A stretch of 64,000 nucleotides of DNA from Betaproteobacteria bacterium (GTDB lineage Bacteria; Pseudomonadota; Gammaproteobacteria; Burkholderiales; Burkholderiaceae_C). The stretch covers positions 62,001 to 126,000 of the forward strand of contig VGHB01000001.1 of assembly GCA_016868355.1 (NCBI GenBank), read 5' to 3'. A program made the translations under genes and the position numbers. The notes beneath the pieces were generated by a model that had not been told where the DNA came from, made no database searches, and saw only the letters and a list, made by a program, of their open reading frames with translations. Below, piece after piece: positions 1-10,573 of this stretch. Each line of letters opens with the position of its first letter. Positions within the stretch are counted from its first letter, which is position 1.

Positions 1-1279
1 GAATACGGAGGCTGAACCGCGATCCGCGCCCAAGCTCACTGCCAATCAGTAGCTCGCCTCCGTGGCGCTGGATAGCGTGTTTGACGATGGCTAGGCCCAA
101 GCCGGTACCACCGGTTTCCCTCGAACGGCTGGGATCGACCCGGTAAAAACGCTGCGTCAAGCGCGGAATATGCTCCCGCGCTATACCGATGCCGCTATCC
201 TGCACCGAAACCAGGGCCTGCCCATCCGGATTGACCGCCGCTTCGATGCGGATATCCCCGCCATCGGGCGTGTAACGCACCGCATTGAGCACCAGGTTGC
301 CAATGGCGCTGTGCAGCTCGCTCTCTTGCCCAGCCAAAACCAAGTGGGTAGAGGGCGGAAACAAGATGCGGTGCCGGCCGGCGGATACGCTGCGTACTTC
401 GGCTTCAATACGAACCAGCAAACCATCGAGCTCAACCCAACGGTCCACCGCTGGCCTGGGGCTGCCCTCAAGTCGGGCCAACACCAAGAGGTCGGACACT
501 AGGCTCTGCATCCGCTGAGATTGCTGGCGCATAAGGCCCAGGATGCGATCGCGCTCAGAGCGGTCGAGGTCCAAAGCCTGCATGGTCTCCACGAATCCCG
601 ACAGGACCGTCAAGGGCGTGCGAATTTCATGTGAGACATGCGAGACAAACTCTCGGCGCATTGCATCGGCCTGTTCACGGGCCGAAACGTCTTGTAGCAA
701 CACAATCAGCCTATCGGCCGCATAACGGCGGATCAAGATGCTCAAGCTGCCGTGATGCCGGGGACTGCCGATGAGCAAGGGCTCTTCATAGTCGCCACCC
801 AAGAGGTGGTCCACGAACAAAGGCTGCCTGACAAGGTTGGTAACCGGCTGCAAGCGGTCGCGCACAGGATCCAGCCCCAGGTGGTCTGCAGCAACGCCGT
901 TGCACCAGACCACATGATGCGCCGAGTCCAGCAACATCACACCATTGGGCGTCGCCTCAAAGGCTTGCAGGAACTGGGCTTGGTCTGCATGCGCAGCGGC
1001 CAACTCCCGCTCGCGCACGCGCAGCGCCTTCTCGGCGTGGTAAGCGATGTCACCCCATCGGCCTGGCAGGGAAGGGGCCGGCGCGTCCGAGTCGCGCTTG
1101 AGCCAGTCAATCAGCCTCAGGCTGCGCCACTCCTCACGCAAGGCCCACAGGGTGGCCATGGTGCTCAAACCCAGAAGTCCGCCCACCGCCGAAACACCCA
1201 GACGCACACCAACCACCTCCCCAGCCACAGAGGCGACCACGAGGATGAGGATGCGCAGGAACAAGCGGCCCCAGTTCAC
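1..1279 (-). CDS. phoR: PhoR-type membrane sensor histidine kinase (3' end outside window)
   Basis: About 426 codons are present and the C-terminus runs off the left edge. Two hydrophobic segments lie in the first 50 residues, followed by a PAS-like region (about 85-195) and a histidine kinase core. The phosphoacceptor His217 sits in [10 protein letters not shown], the D-box DSGIG is near 360 and the G-box GGTGLGLA near 390. This architecture matches PhoR, the phosphate-sensing kinase that phosphorylates PhoB. The GTG start at 1279 overlaps the glmM stop as GTGA, which implies translational coupling. No pst, phoU or phoB gene lies on the visible side, so the phosphate role is inferred from protein architecture; another two-component kinase of this class cannot be excluded. 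Confidence 0.8.
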   Translation of the reverse strand, partial: MNWGRLFLRILILVVASVAGEVVGVRLGVSAVGGLLGLSTMATLWALREEWRSLRLIDWLKRDSDAPAPSLPGRWGDIAYHAEKALRVRERELAAAHADQAQFLQAFEATPNGVMLLDSAHHVVWCNGVAADHLGLDPVRDRLQPVTNLVRQPLFVDHLLGGDYEEPLLIGSPRHHGSLSILIRRYAADRLIVLLQDVSAREQADAMRREFVSHVSHEIRTPLTVLSGFVETMQALDLDRSERDRILGLMRQQSQRMQSLVSDLLVLARLEGSPRPAVDRWVELDGLLVRIEAEVRSVSAGRHRILFPPSTHLVLAGQESELHSAIGNLVLNAVRYTPDGGDIRIEAAVNPDGQALVSVQDSGIGIAREHIPRLTQRFYRVDPSRSRETGGTGLGLAIVKHAIQRHGGELLIGSELGRGSRFSLRI

Positions 1280-2610
1280 CCCAGACCCACCACATCAGCC
1301 AACTGGCGACAATAACGCTCCACCTGCTGGACATCACGCGCCTCAACCATGACACGCACCACCGGTTCGGTACCGGAAGGGCGAATCAGAACCCGGCCCC
1401 CATCCCCCAGCTCCGCCTGCACCCGACGCACCGCCCGGTCAACGCTCGACGATGATTGCCAGGACGCAGCCTGCTTTAGCCGCACGTTGATCATCATCTG
1501 AGGAAAGAGTTCTGCGCCTTTTAAACAGTCGCTCAGGCTGAGACCTTGCCGCCGAAGGGCTTGCATTACCTGGAGCGCGCTGACCAGCGCATCGCCCGTG
1601 CTGTGGCGGTCCAAGACTAACAAATGCCCAGACCCCTCCCCACCCAGCTGCCAACCACGTTCGAGCAGGGCTTCCAGTACATAGCGATCCCCCACCTTGG
1701 CTCGAACCAGTTCCACCCCTGCTCGGCGCAACGCCAATTCGACTCCCAGGTTGGTCATGAGCGTGCCCACCACACCGGGGACAGCCTGCCCCGAGTGAAC
1801 CCGATCCATGGCCAACAGGTAAAGCAGCTCATCGCCGTTGTACAGCCGGCCCTGCTGATCAACCATCAGCAGCCGATCGGCGTCACCGTCCATGGCCAAG
1901 CCTAACTCTGCGCCATGTTCGGCCACTGCGGCTATCAACGCTTTGGGTGAGGTGGCACCCACACCATCATTGATATTGCGCCCATCAGGCGCGCAGCCGA
2001 TGCGTACCACCTGCGCACCGAGTTCATGGAACACCCTGGGAGCCACCTGATAGGCCGCACCATGTGCAGCATCCACCACCACCTTCAAGCCAGCCAGGCT
2101 CAGGCTATCCGGGACAGTGGCCTTACAAAATTCAATGTATCGACCGGAAGCATCATCCACACGCCGCGCGCGCCCCAGGTCTGCCGAGTCGGCCCAATGA
2201 GGCTGCTCCTCCAGCGCAGCCTCCACTTCCAGCTCCCAGGCATCGGGCAGCTTGGCGCCATCAGCCGAAAAGAACTTAATGCCGTTGTCGCCAAAAGCGT
2301 TGTGCGACGCACTGATGACCACCCCAAGTTGCTGGCGCAAGGCACGGGTGAGGTAGGCCACGCCAGGCGTAGGCAATGGCCCGGTCAACAACACATCCAC
2401 GCCCGCGGAGTTGAAGCCTGCCTCGAGCGCGCTTTCAATCATGTACCCAGAAACACGGGTGTCCTTGCCGATCAGGACGCTGGCCCGCGTCGAATGGCGG
2501 CGTAACACCCGCCCGACCGCATGGCCCAAGCGGAGCATGAAGTCCGGAGTAATGGGGTACTGGCCAACGGCACCACGAATGCCGTCTGTACCGAAATAGC
2601 GTCGGCTCAT
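1276..2610 (-). CDS. glmM: Phosphoglucosamine mutase
   Basis: Converts glucosamine-6-phosphate to glucosamine-1-phosphate for UDP-GlcNAc, peptidoglycan and LPS synthesis in the cytosol. The 444-residue length is typical. The family hallmarks are present: N-terminal FGTDGIRG, the phosphoserine loop [11 protein letters not shown] with catalytic Ser102, the metal-binding DGDADR near 245, and the phosphate-binding RPSGTEP near 415. The active-site loop reads SHNAFGDNG where SHNPYYDNG is commoner, a conservative variation. The ATG start gives the canonical [14 protein letters not shown]-terminus. It lies 48 bp downstream of folP on the same strand, in the usual folP-glmM order, and overlaps the following kinase gene by GTGA. 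Confidence 0.97.
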   Translation of the reverse strand: MSRRYFGTDGIRGAVGQYPITPDFMLRLGHAVGRVLRRHSTRASVLIGKDTRVSGYMIESALEAGFNSAGVDVLLTGPLPTPGVAYLTRALRQQLGVVISASHNAFGDNGIKFFSADGAKLPDAWELEVEAALEEQPHWADSADLGRARRVDDASGRYIEFCKATVPDSLSLAGLKVVVDAAHGAAYQVAPRVFHELGAQVVRIGCAPDGRNINDGVGATSPKALIAAVAEHGAELGLAMDGDADRLLMVDQQGRLYNGDELLYLLAMDRVHSGQAVPGVVGTLMTNLGVELALRRAGVELVRAKVGDRYVLEALLERGWQLGGEGSGHLLVLDRHSTGDALVSALQVMQALRRQGLSLSDCLKGAELFPQMMINVRLKQAASWQSSSSVDRAVRRVQAELGDGGRVLIRPSGTEPVVRVMVEARDVQQVERYCRQLADVVGLG

Positions 2611-2658
2611 CTTGCTGCGTTCTCCGAAGTCGGTTCTCCAAGGAGTCTGCCGCTATTG

Positions 2659-3546
2659 TCAGTCCTCTTGAGGTGGTTTCCCATCAACGACCGCGCGCCA
2701 TACCCGTAAAGCGTCCACGGTGGCGGCCACATCATGGACGCGTAGCACGGCTGCACCCGCTTGGGCGGCCAACAGTGCCGCAGCCACACTGGCCGCCTGG
2801 CGCTCCTGCGCAGGTCGCCCAGTAATCAGCCCCAATGTGCTTTTGCGCGACCAACCGATCAGAAGCGGAAAGCCCAAGGCCAAAAGCTCCTTCTGGCGCT
2901 TCAGCAACAGCAGGTTTTGCTCAGCAGTCTTAGCGAATCCGATCCCCGGATCAAGCACGATGCGCTGGGCACTCACCCCGGCAAGGCGCACCGCCTGCGC
3001 ACGCTGCCCCAACCAAGCGCGCAGTTCATGAACCACGTCACCTCGGTAGTCGGTGTGCGCTTGCATGGTGCCGGGCTCGGCACGCATGTGCATCAAGCAC
3101 ACACCGGCATACCGATGAGCAGCCAAAAGCGCCAAAGCTCCGGGTGCCTGCAAGGCCTGCACATCGTTGACGATATCGGCGCCCGCTCCCAGGGCTCGGG
3201 CCATCACCTCGGTGCGCCGGGTATCCACCGACACCGGCACCTTCCACCGCACCAGCTCTTGAACCACAGGGCCCACCCGCGCCCACTCCTGCTCGGCAGA
3301 CACCTGCAGTGCGCCGGGTCGGGTGCTCTCCCCGCCCAAGTCCAAGATGTGGGCCCCCTGCTCCAACAAGCGCTGGGCATGGGCCAGAGCAGCCTGGGGT
3401 GCTGCGTGATGCCCGCCATCGGAGAACGAGTCTGGCGTCACGTTCACGATACCCATTACCAAGGGCTCGTCCAAGGCCAGCTTAAATCTCCCAGCTTGCC
3501 AGAAAGAAAACGGGGCCGTAAGGCCCCGCTCTGAAGTTTGCGGCAT
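2659..3546 (-). CDS. folP: Dihydropteroate synthase
   Basis: Condenses 6-hydroxymethyl-dihydropterin diphosphate with p-aminobenzoate to give dihydropteroate in folate synthesis; it is the sulfonamide target. The 295-residue protein contains the pterin-binding signature VMGIVNVTPDSFSDGG near residue 30, GGESTRPGA near 75, VDTRR near 110 and LDPGIGFAK near 205. I start at the ATG at 3546, giving MPQTSERGLTAPF. The frame stays open upstream into the end of ftsH, but that stretch is Arg/Pro-rich and lacks family similarity. The gene begins 13 bp after the ftsH stop, and rlmE-ftsH-folP-glmM is a conserved proteobacterial order. Confidence 0.96.
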   Translation of the reverse strand: MPQTSERGLTAPFSFWQAGRFKLALDEPLVMGIVNVTPDSFSDGGHHAAPQAALAHAQRLLEQGAHILDLGGESTRPGALQVSAEQEWARVGPVVQELVRWKVPVSVDTRRTEVMARALGAGADIVNDVQALQAPGALALLAAHRYAGVCLMHMRAEPGTMQAHTDYRGDVVHELRAWLGQRAQAVRLAGVSAQRIVLDPGIGFAKTAEQNLLLLKRQKELLALGFPLLIGWSRKSTLGLITGRPAQERQAASVAAALLAAQAGAAVLRVHDVAATVDALRVWRAVVDGKPPQED

Positions 3547-3559
3547 CACGCGCTCAAGA

Positions 3560-5464
3560 TCAGGCCGTAGCAGTGGCCTCACCGGGACTGACCGTGGGGG
3601 CGGACGGGGGTTCGCTCCCACGGTTGCTGGGCGTCCAATCCTTGGGTGGCCGAGGGGGCTTGCCCTGCATGATGTCGTCAATCTGCTCGCTGTCGATGGT
3701 CTCCCACTCCAGCAGAGCCTTGGCCATGGCGTGCATCTTGTCTTGGTTGTCCTCGATCAGCTTGCGCGCCCTGGCGTACTGCTCGTCAATGATGCGGCGT
3801 ACCTCGCGGTCCACCTTCTGCATCGTGGCTTCGGACATGTTGGTAGTCTTGGTCACTGATCGCCCCAAGAACACTTCACCCTCGTTTTCGGCGTACACCA
3901 TCGGGCCGAGCTCTTCAGTCATACCATAGCGGGTGACCATGTCGCGTGCAATCTGGGTGGCGCGCTCGAAGTCGTTGCTGGCTCCCGTGGTCATCTGGTG
4001 CATGAATACCTCTTCGGCAATCCGTCCCCCAAACAACACGCTGATGGTACAGAGCATGCGCTCTTTGTCCATGCTGTAGCGGTCGCCCTCTGGCAGCTGC
4101 ATGGTCACGCCCAAGGCGCGGCCACGCGGGATTACGGTGACCTTGTGCACCGGATCGGTCTTGGGCATTAATCGGGCCACCAGCGCATGCCCAGCCTCGT
4201 GGTAGGCCGTGTTGGTGCGCTCTTCCTCGGGCATCACCATGGACTTGCGCTCCGGGCCCATCATGATCTTGTCCTTGGCCTTCTCGAAGTCGCCCATCTC
4301 CACCACGCGGGCACTACGCCGTGCGGCAAACAAAGCTGCTTCATTAACCAAATTGGCTAAATCGGCACCGGAAAAGCCGGGCGTGCCTCGCGCCAAAATG
4401 TCGGCCTTGATGTCCTGGCCCACGGGTACCTTGCGCATGTGCACATTCAGGATTTGCTCACGGCCGCGCACATCGGGCAGCGTCACATACACCTGGCGGT
4501 CGAACCGGCCGGGGCGCAAAAGTGCAGGGTCGAGGATGTCCGGCCGGTTGGTGGCCGCCATCACGATCACACCCAGATTGGTCTCAAAACCGTCCATCTC
4601 CACCAACATCTGGTTGAGGGTCTGCTCGCGCTCGTCGTTGCCGCCGCCCAAGCCAGCGCCCCGGTGGCGTCCCACGGCGTCAATTTCATCGACAAAGATG
4701 ATGCAGGGCGCACTTTTCTTGGCCTGCTCAAACATGTCACGCACGCGCGCAGCGCCCACGCCCACGAACATTTCCACGAAGTCAGAGCCGGAAATGCTGA
4801 AAAAGGGAACCTTGGCCTCGCCGGCAATGGCCTTGGCTAAGAGGGTTTTGCCGGTACCCGGGGGGCCCACGAGCAACACGCCGCGCGGAATACGGCCACC
4901 GAGCTTTTGAAACTTTTGCGGATCCTTAAGGAAATCAACCAGCTCCTTCACCTCTTCCTTGGCCTCATCGCAGCCGGCGACATCGGCGAAGGTGGTGGAG
5001 TTGTTGGCTTCATCGAGCATCCGGGCCTTGGACTTGCCGAAGCTGAATGCTCCGCCTTTGCCGCCGCCCTGCATCTGCCGCATGAAGTACACCCAAACAC
5101 CGATGAGCAGGAGCATCGGGCCCCAAGAGACCAGCAGGCTCATGAGCAAAGAGGGTTCCTCCCGCGGCTTCACATCAAACTTGACGCCGTTGTTGATCAG
5201 GTCTCCGACCAAGCCACGGTCGAGGTAGGTGGCATTGCTGCGGATGCGGCGGTCATCATGCGTGATGGCGATGATCTCGGTGCTGCCATTGCCTTCCTGC
5301 AAGGTCACCTGACGGATGCGCTTGGCGCGCACTTCCTCCAAAAAGTCCGAGTAGGCGATGGCGTTACCGGAGCCCACGCTGCGGTCGAACTGCTTGAAGA
5401 CGGTGAACAGCACCAGGGCGATCACCAGCCACACAGCCACCTTCGAAAACCATTGATTGTTCAC
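3560..5464 (-). CDS. ftsH: ATP-dependent zinc metalloprotease FtsH
   Basis: Membrane-anchored hexameric AAA+ protease that degrades misfolded membrane proteins and short-lived regulators. Two transmembrane helices (about 8-24 and 108-127) flank a periplasmic domain. The AAA domain has Walker A GPPGTGKT (200-207) and Walker [14 protein letters not shown], and the zinc site is HEAGH near 420. The 634-residue length is normal, with a Pro/Ser-rich tail. The start is GTG at 5464, supported by a strong AAGGAG Shine-Dalgarno on the minus strand with near-ideal spacing. A sigma-32-like promoter lies upstream. folP follows after 13 bp. Confidence 0.98.
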   Translation of the reverse strand: MNNQWFSKVAVWLVIALVLFTVFKQFDRSVGSGNAIAYSDFLEEVRAKRIRQVTLQEGNGSTEIIAITHDDRRIRSNATYLDRGLVGDLINNGVKFDVKPREEPSLLMSLLVSWGPMLLLIGVWVYFMRQMQGGGKGGAFSFGKSKARMLDEANNSTTFADVAGCDEAKEEVKELVDFLKDPQKFQKLGGRIPRGVLLVGPPGTGKTLLAKAIAGEAKVPFFSISGSDFVEMFVGVGAARVRDMFEQAKKSAPCIIFVDEIDAVGRHRGAGLGGGNDEREQTLNQMLVEMDGFETNLGVIVMAATNRPDILDPALLRPGRFDRQVYVTLPDVRGREQILNVHMRKVPVGQDIKADILARGTPGFSGADLANLVNEAALFAARRSARVVEMGDFEKAKDKIMMGPERKSMVMPEEERTNTAYHEAGHALVARLMPKTDPVHKVTVIPRGRALGVTMQLPEGDRYSMDKERMLCTISVLFGGRIAEEVFMHQMTTGASNDFERATQIARDMVTRYGMTEELGPMVYAENEGEVFLGRSVTKTTNMSEATMQKVDREVRRIIDEQYARARKLIEDNQDKMHAMAKALLEWETIDSEQIDDIMQGKPPRPPKDWTPSNRGSEPPSAPTVSPGEATATA

Positions 5465-5509
5465 CTAAGCTCCTTTTGGGGGAAACCGGACGCAATTCGC
5501 CAGTCATCA

Positions 5510-5537
5510 AGATGTGTGCGATTTTAGGAGACTCAAG
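5510..5537 (-). promoter_or_regulatory. Candidate heat-shock (sigma-32-like) promoter of ftsH
   Basis: Reading the minus strand, CTTGAGT (5537-5531) is followed 13 nt later by ACACATCT (5517-5510). This resembles the CTTGAAA / CCCCATNT elements of RpoH promoters with correct spacing. It would give a leader of about 40 nt to the GTG start. ftsH is a sigma-32 target in E. coli. The match is partial in both boxes, so this is a suggestion only. Confidence 0.3.
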
Positions 5538-5579
5538 GCATGTGTACGTTTGGCAACATACCCCAGGCCCAACAGGGTC

Positions 5580-6257
5580 TCAGGCTGCTCCTTTCGGATG
5601 CATACCCACGAGAAAGGTTTCGGCGGAACGGTCCCGCGAGGCCTTGGGCTTCATTTTTTTCACAATACGGAAATTCGCCTTGAAGTGCTCGACCAACTGG
5701 CTGTAGCCGCTGCCATGGAAGGCTTTGCAGACCAGGGCCCCTTGAGGCCGCAGGTGGGCCTGACAAAACTCAATCGCCAATTCGATCAGGTGGGCGATAC
5801 GCGCCGAGTCGGAGGCCTCTATGCCCGACAGGTTGGGGGCCATATCTGAAACCACAAGGTCCACTGGACGGCCAGCCAGGGCGGCCTCAAGTTGGCGCAC
5901 CACCGACGCCTCACGGAAGTCACCCTGGATGAATTGCACGCCCTCGACCGGCTCAAACGGCAGGATGTCCAAAGCAATGATGGTGCCATTGAGCTTACCC
6001 ACGGCCGCACCGCCCGTACCGGCCTCTTTGGGTGCAAAGCAGCGCCGCAGGTACTGGCTCCAAGCGCCGGGGGTGGCTCCCAGGTCCACCACCACCTGGC
6101 CAGGACGCACCAATTGCAGAGCCTCATCGATCTCCTTGAGCTTGTAGGCCGCGCGCGACCGGTAGCCCTCGCGCTGCGCCGTCTTCACGTAAGGGTCGTT
6201 GATGTGGTCGGCTAACCAGGCCTTGTTGAGCTTCTTGCTCTTGGTGTTGATCTTCAT
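5580..6257 (-). CDS. rlmE: 23S rRNA (uridine-2'-O)-methyltransferase RlmE (FtsJ/RrmJ)
   Basis: SAM-dependent 2'-O-methylation of U2552 in the ribosomal A-loop, late in 50S assembly. The 225-residue protein has the FtsJ fold: [12 protein letters not shown] (catalytic Lys), SAM-binding motif [15 protein letters not shown] near 57, [11 protein letters not shown] (catalytic Asp), ALVCKAFHG (Lys) and SAETFLVG (Glu), completing the K-D-K-E tetrad. The first residues [14 protein letters not shown] are basic, as expected for an rRNA binder. It is the first gene of the rlmE-ftsH-folP-glmM run and diverges from yhbY, with start codons only 24 bp apart. Confidence 0.96.
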   Translation of the reverse strand: MKINTKSKKLNKAWLADHINDPYVKTAQREGYRSRAAYKLKEIDEALQLVRPGQVVVDLGATPGAWSQYLRRCFAPKEAGTGGAAVGKLNGTIIALDILPFEPVEGVQFIQGDFREASVVRQLEAALAGRPVDLVVSDMAPNLSGIEASDSARIAHLIELAIEFCQAHLRPQGALVCKAFHGSGYSQLVEHFKANFRIVKKMKPKASRDRSAETFLVGMHPKGAA

Positions 6258-6281
6258 AGGTGCGCCGATAATGGGTGCATC

Positions 6282-6746
6282 ATGTCAGCGATCCAACTCA
6301 CGCCGGCTCAGCGCAAGGAGCACCGTGCCGCTGCGCACCATCTGGACCCGGTAGTCAGGGTCGGCGCCGAAGGCCTTACCGCTGCGGTATGCAAAGAAGT
6401 TGATGCTGCGCTCAAGGCTCATGGACTGATCAAAATAAGGGTGTTCAGCGATGACCGCACCGTGCGTGAATCAGCCTTGGCCGAACTGGCTGAAAGCCTA
6501 AGTGCCGCGCCCATCCAGCACATCGGCAAGTTGCTGGTGCTCTGGCGCCCGCTACCACTCAAGGCTAAGGTCGCCAAGGATGAGCGCAAGGCTGGTCCGC
6601 GGGAGGTCAAAATTCTCAAGTTCAGCAAAAGCGGCAACCATCGCCCACAAGTCAAGAAGGTGCGCGTCATGGGTAATGAACGGGTGACCGCCGGGGGCAT
6701 GGTCAAGCGCGCTAGGCGGCTCAAAACAAGTGCCAAGAAGGCCTGA
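6282..6746 (+). CDS. yhbY: YhbY-family (CRM domain) ribosome-associated RNA-binding protein
   Basis: A small CRS1/YhbY-domain protein that binds pre-50S particles. The CRM domain spans about residues 4-95: [28 protein letters not shown] at the start, then [10 protein letters not shown] and LVLWRP. A basic C-terminal tail (about 100-154, rich in Lys/Arg) extends beyond the compact E. coli protein and is common in betaproteobacterial homologues. It is divergent from rlmE, a conserved neighbour, and convergent with greA, leaving only 6 bp between the two stop codons. Confidence 0.92.
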   Translation: MSAIQLTPAQRKEHRAAAHHLDPVVRVGAEGLTAAVCKEVDAALKAHGLIKIRVFSDDRTVRESALAELAESLSAAPIQHIGKLLVLWRPLPLKAKVAKDERKAGPREVKILKFSKSGNHRPQVKKVRVMGNERVTAGGMVKRARRLKTSAKKA

Positions 6747-6752
6747 TCAAGC

Positions 6753-7229
6753 TCATCGATAGCGCACCCCAATGACTTCATAGCTGCGCTTGCCGCCGGG
6801 AGCCTGCACCTCGGCCACATCGCCCGCTTCCTTGCCGATCAGGGCCCGAGCAATCGGGGAACTCACCGAAATCAAGCCAAGCTTCAGGTCTGCCTCGTCG
6901 TCGCCGACGATCTGGTAGGTGACCTGGGTACGGCTGTCCTCGTCCTCCAATACAACGGTGGCGCCGAACACAATTCGCCCATCGGCATCCACTGAGCTCG
7001 GGTCGATGATTTGGGCGGCGGCCAATTTGCCCTCAAGCTCCAAGATACGGCCCTCAATGAAGCCCTGCTTATCCTTGGCGGCGTCGTATTCAGCGTTCTC
7101 CGACAAGTCGCCCTGAGCCCGAGCCTCGGCGATGGCTTGGATCACGGCGTGGCGCTCGACGGTCTTCAGGCGGTGCAGCTCTTCCTTGAGCTTTTCCGCA
7201 CCGCGCTTGGTCAGCGGAATCGTCGTCAT
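6753..7229 (-). CDS. greA: Transcription elongation factor GreA
   Basis: Binds the RNA polymerase secondary channel and stimulates cleavage of backtracked transcripts. The protein is exactly 158 residues, the family norm, with an N-terminal coiled coil ([16 protein letters not shown], then [20 protein letters not shown], whose acidic tip residues place Mg2+) and a C-terminal FKBP-like domain ending in [13 protein letters not shown]. The ATG at 7229 is chosen because GGAG lies 6 nt upstream; an in-frame upstream extension would run into a terminator hairpin. greA follows carB on the same strand, but an intrinsic terminator sits between them, ending 17 nt before the start codon. Confidence 0.97.
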   Translation of the reverse strand: MTTIPLTKRGAEKLKEELHRLKTVERHAVIQAIAEARAQGDLSENAEYDAAKDKQGFIEGRILELEGKLAAAQIIDPSSVDADGRIVFGATVVLEDEDSRTQVTYQIVGDDEADLKLGLISVSSPIARALIGKEAGDVAEVQAPGGKRSYEVIGVRYR

Positions 7230-7244
7230 CGGGGTCTCCGTCAA

Positions 7245-7287
7245 TGAAAACCGCCGCCCGGCTTGCACTTCAAGCTGCAGGCGGCGG
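7245..7287 (-). terminator. Intrinsic terminator between carB and greA (possible greA leader attenuator)
   Basis: On the minus strand CCGCCGC (7287-7281) pairs with GCGGCGG (7257-7251). An inner GCTTG/CAAGC stem closes an AAGTG loop, and TTTT follows at 7250-7247. The greA start codon is only 17 nt past the T-run, leaving no room for a separate promoter after the hairpin. Confidence 0.75.
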
Positions 7288-7300
7288 GTGTGCCTTGAGT

Positions 7301-10300
7301 TTAGTGGAGTTGGCGGTGCAGTTCCTGAACCGACATCACGGTGAGGTCTTCTTCGTGCTTAAGCGCCTCGGTGGCTGCTTCACATCCGGCCATAGTGGTG
7401 TAGTAAGTCACCCTATTGGCCAGCGCCGCTGTTCTGATGTAGCGCGAATCGGCGATCGCCGCGCGCGTTTCGTCAACCGTGGTGAAGACCAACTGAATTT
7501 CGCCAGCTTTGACCATGTCGACAATGTGTGGGCGGCCGTCCTTGACTTTGTTGACCACCATGACGGGGGTACCAGCTGCGCTGATGGCTGCGGCTGTCCC
7601 CTTGGTGGCCACGATCTGAAAGCCCAAGTCGGTCAGCTCGGCTGCGACCTTTGCGGCGCGGTCTTTGTCGTGGTCCTTCACGGTGATGACCACCGTACCT
7701 TTGGTGGGTAAGCGTAAGCCCGCCCCCAACTGGCTCTTGAGCATGGCCTCACCAAAGGTGGAGCCTACCCCCATCACCTCGCCGGTTGAGCGCATCTCAG
7801 GGCCCAAGATGGGGTCTACGCCGGGAAACTTGTTGAAGGGAAAGACCGCTTCCTTAACGGTGAAGTACGGCGGGATCACCTCGTGTGGTGCCGTCCCGCC
7901 CAAGCCCTTTTGCTCTCCAATCTTTTGCCCCGCCATGCAGCGCGCTGCAATCTTGGCCAGGCTTTGCCCGGTGGCCTTGCTGACGTAAGGAACGGTACGC
8001 GAGGCGCGAGGGTTGACCTCCAGCACGTAGACCACCGCTTCCGCACCCTCCCCCTGGATAGCGAACTGGACATTCATGAGGCCCACCACCTTGAGCGCGC
8101 GCGCCATCAAGGCGCTTTGGCGCCGCAGTTCATCCTGCAGCGCGGGGCTAAGCGAGTATGGCGGCAGCGAACAGGCGCTGTCGCCAGAGTGCACTCCGGC
8201 CTGCTCAATGTGCTCCATGATTCCGCCAATCATGACCTCGCTGCCATCGCAAATGCAATCCACGTCAACCTCGATGGCGTCGTCCAGGAACCGGTCGAGC
8301 AACACGGGCGACTTCTCGCTGACCCGCACAGCCTCGCGCATGTAGCGCTGCAGGTCCTTGTCGCCGTGCACGATCTCCATAGCGCGGCCACCCAGCACAT
8401 AGCTTGGGCGCACCACCAGCGGATAGCCGATCTCTTGCGCAAGCTCCAGAGCCGCCTCTTCGGTGCGTGCGGTCCGGTTGGGCGGTTGCTTCAGGCTCAG
8501 CGTCTGCAACAACCGTTGAAAGCGCTCGCGGTCTTCCGCGATATCGATGCTGTCTGGCGAGGTTCCGATGATGGGAACCCCGTTGGCTTCCAGGTCCAGG
8601 GCCAGTTTCAGCGGCGTTTGGCCGCCGTACTGCACAATCACGCCGGCGGGTCTTTCCTTGTCCACGATCTCCAACACGTCTTCCAGCGTGACCGGCTCGA
8701 AATACAGGCGATCGGAAGTGTCGTAGTCGGTGGAGACCGTTTCCGGGTTGCAGTTGACCATGATGGTCTCGTAGCCGTCTTCGCGCATGGCCAAGGCCGC
8801 ATGCACGCAGCAGTAATCGAACTCTATCCCCTGTCCAATCCGGTTGGGCCCTCCGCCCAGGACCATGATCTTCTTACGCGTGGTGGGCTCGGCCTCGCAC
8901 TCCTCGTCGTAGGTTGAGTACATGTAGGCGGTTTGTGTGGCGAACTCAGCCGCGCAGGTGTCTACACGCTTGTAGACCGGCCTCACCTTCAAGGCATGGC
9001 GGGACTTGCGCACTGCATGCTGGTCAGTGCCCAGCAGCCGTGCCAAGCGCTTGTCTGAAAAGCCCTTCTTCTTCAAGTAGCGCAGTTCATCGGCCGACAT
9101 GCTCTGCAGCGAGCGGCCCTTGACATGGGCTTCCGTCTTGATCAGGTCTTCGATTTGCGCTAGGAACCAGGGGTCGATGCGGGTTTCTTCAAAGACCTCA
9201 TCCAGCGTCATACCGATGCGAAAGGCGTCACCAACGAACAAAATCCGCTCAGGGCCGGGCTCACCGATTTCCTCGATGACTTCATCGCGATCCTGGCTGC
9301 GCTCGCTCAAGCCATCGATGCCAGTCTCCAGTCCGCGCAGCGCTTTCTGAAAGCTTTCCTGAAAGGTGCGTCCCATGGCCATCACCTCACCGACCGACTT
9401 CATCTGGGTGGTCAGGTGGGGATCCGCAGCCGGGAACTTCTCAAAGGCAAAGCGCGGAATCTTGGTGACCACATAGTCGATCGATGGCTCAAACGATGCC
9501 GGTGTAGCGCCGCCGGTGATGTCGTTCTTGAGCTCATCAAGCGTGTACCCCACCGCCAACTTGGCTGCGATTTTGGCGATCGGGAAGCCGGTGGCCTTGG
9601 AGGCCAAGGCCGAGGAACGGGACACCCGCGGGTTCATCTCGATCACGATCATCCGCCCGTTGTCCGGGTTGATGGAGAACTGCACATTCGACCCGCCGGT
9701 ATCGACGCCAATCTCCCGAAGGATGGAAACGGAGGCGTTGCGCAGCAGTTGGTACTCCCGGTCGGTAAGCGTCTGCGAGGGCGCCACGGTGATGGAGTCC
9801 CCGGTGTGGATGCCCATGGGGTCCAGGTTCTCAATCGAGCACACGATGATGCAGTTGTCCGCCCTGTCGCGGACCACCTCCATCTCGTACTCCTTCCAGC
9901 CGATCAGGGACTCTTCAATCAGCAGTTCCTTGGTGGGTGAAAGGTCCAAGCCGCGCTTGCAAATATCCTCAAACTCTTCTGGGTTGTATGCGATGCCGCC
10001 ACCGGTTCCTCCCAGGGTGAAGGAGGGGCGAATAACCATCGGAAAGCCATTGCCGCCGATCTCGGCTTGGATTCGCTTCTGAACCGCCCAAGCATCCTCT
10101 AGCGAGTGGGCAATTCCCGACTTGGCCGAATCCAGCCCAATCTTGGTCATGGCGTCTTTGAATTTCAGCCGGTCTTCGGCCTTTTCAATGGCGTGTTCAT
10201 TGGCCCCAATCATCTCTACGCCGTACTTGACCAGCACCCCATGACGCGCCAGGTCAAGCGCGCAATTCAAGGCTGTTTGACCACCCATGGTGGGCAGCAA

Positions 10301-10573
10301 GGCCATCTTCTCGTAGGGGCGCTGTGCGCGCTCCTTGGCGATGATCTTTTCGACCAACGGCCAGGTGATGGGCTCGATGTAGGTGGCATCCGCCATGCCG
10401 GGGTCGGTCATGATGGTGGCAGGGTTGGAGTTCACCAGGATCACCCGGTAGCCCTCATCGCGCAAGGCTTTGCAGGCCTGTGCGCCGGAGTAGTCAAATT
10501 CGCAGGCCTGACCAATGATGATTGGGCCGGCGCCAATGATCAGGACTGATTGAATGTCGCTGCGCTTAGGCAT
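7301..10573 (-). CDS. carB: Carbamoyl-phosphate synthase large subunit
   Basis: Makes carbamoyl phosphate from bicarbonate, ammonia (from CarA) and two ATP for arginine and pyrimidine synthesis. The 1090-residue protein has the duplicated layout: ATP-grasp half 1 ([15 protein letters not shown] near 15, [10 protein letters not shown] near 185), oligomerisation domain (about 420-560), ATP-grasp half 2 ([15 protein letters not shown] near 580, [13 protein letters not shown] near 720) and a C-terminal MGS-like allosteric domain (from about 955). The duplicated nucleotide-binding motifs are intact, so both active sites look functional. It overlaps carA by 8 bp, and a terminator follows before greA. 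Confidence 0.99.
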   Translation of the reverse strand: MPKRSDIQSVLIIGAGPIIIGQACEFDYSGAQACKALRDEGYRVILVNSNPATIMTDPGMADATYIEPITWPLVEKIIAKERAQRPYEKMALLPTMGGQTALNCALDLARHGVLVKYGVEMIGANEHAIEKAEDRLKFKDAMTKIGLDSAKSGIAHSLEDAWAVQKRIQAEIGGNGFPMVIRPSFTLGGTGGGIAYNPEEFEDICKRGLDLSPTKELLIEESLIGWKEYEMEVVRDRADNCIIVCSIENLDPMGIHTGDSITVAPSQTLTDREYQLLRNASVSILREIGVDTGGSNVQFSINPDNGRMIVIEMNPRVSRSSALASKATGFPIAKIAAKLAVGYTLDELKNDITGGATPASFEPSIDYVVTKIPRFAFEKFPAADPHLTTQMKSVGEVMAMGRTFQESFQKALRGLETGIDGLSERSQDRDEVIEEIGEPGPERILFVGDAFRIGMTLDEVFEETRIDPWFLAQIEDLIKTEAHVKGRSLQSMSADELRYLKKKGFSDKRLARLLGTDQHAVRKSRHALKVRPVYKRVDTCAAEFATQTAYMYSTYDEECEAEPTTRKKIMVLGGGPNRIGQGIEFDYCCVHAALAMREDGYETIMVNCNPETVSTDYDTSDRLYFEPVTLEDVLEIVDKERPAGVIVQYGGQTPLKLALDLEANGVPIIGTSPDSIDIAEDRERFQRLLQTLSLKQPPNRTARTEEAALELAQEIGYPLVVRPSYVLGGRAMEIVHGDKDLQRYMREAVRVSEKSPVLLDRFLDDAIEVDVDCICDGSEVMIGGIMEHIEQAGVHSGDSACSLPPYSLSPALQDELRRQSALMARALKVVGLMNVQFAIQGEGAEAVVYVLEVNPRASRTVPYVSKATGQSLAKIAARCMAGQKIGEQKGLGGTAPHEVIPPYFTVKEAVFPFNKFPGVDPILGPEMRSTGEVMGVGSTFGEAMLKSQLGAGLRLPTKGTVVITVKDHDKDRAAKVAAELTDLGFQIVATKGTAAAISAAGTPVMVVNKVKDGRPHIVDMVKAGEIQLVFTTVDETRAAIADSRYIRTAALANRVTYYTTMAGCEAATEALKHEEDLTVMSVQELHRQLH

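Noticed and set aside
7883-8917. A 344-codon plus-strand frame inside carB
   Set aside because: It is antisense to conserved carB ATP-grasp sequence, with no recognisable domain or ribosome site.
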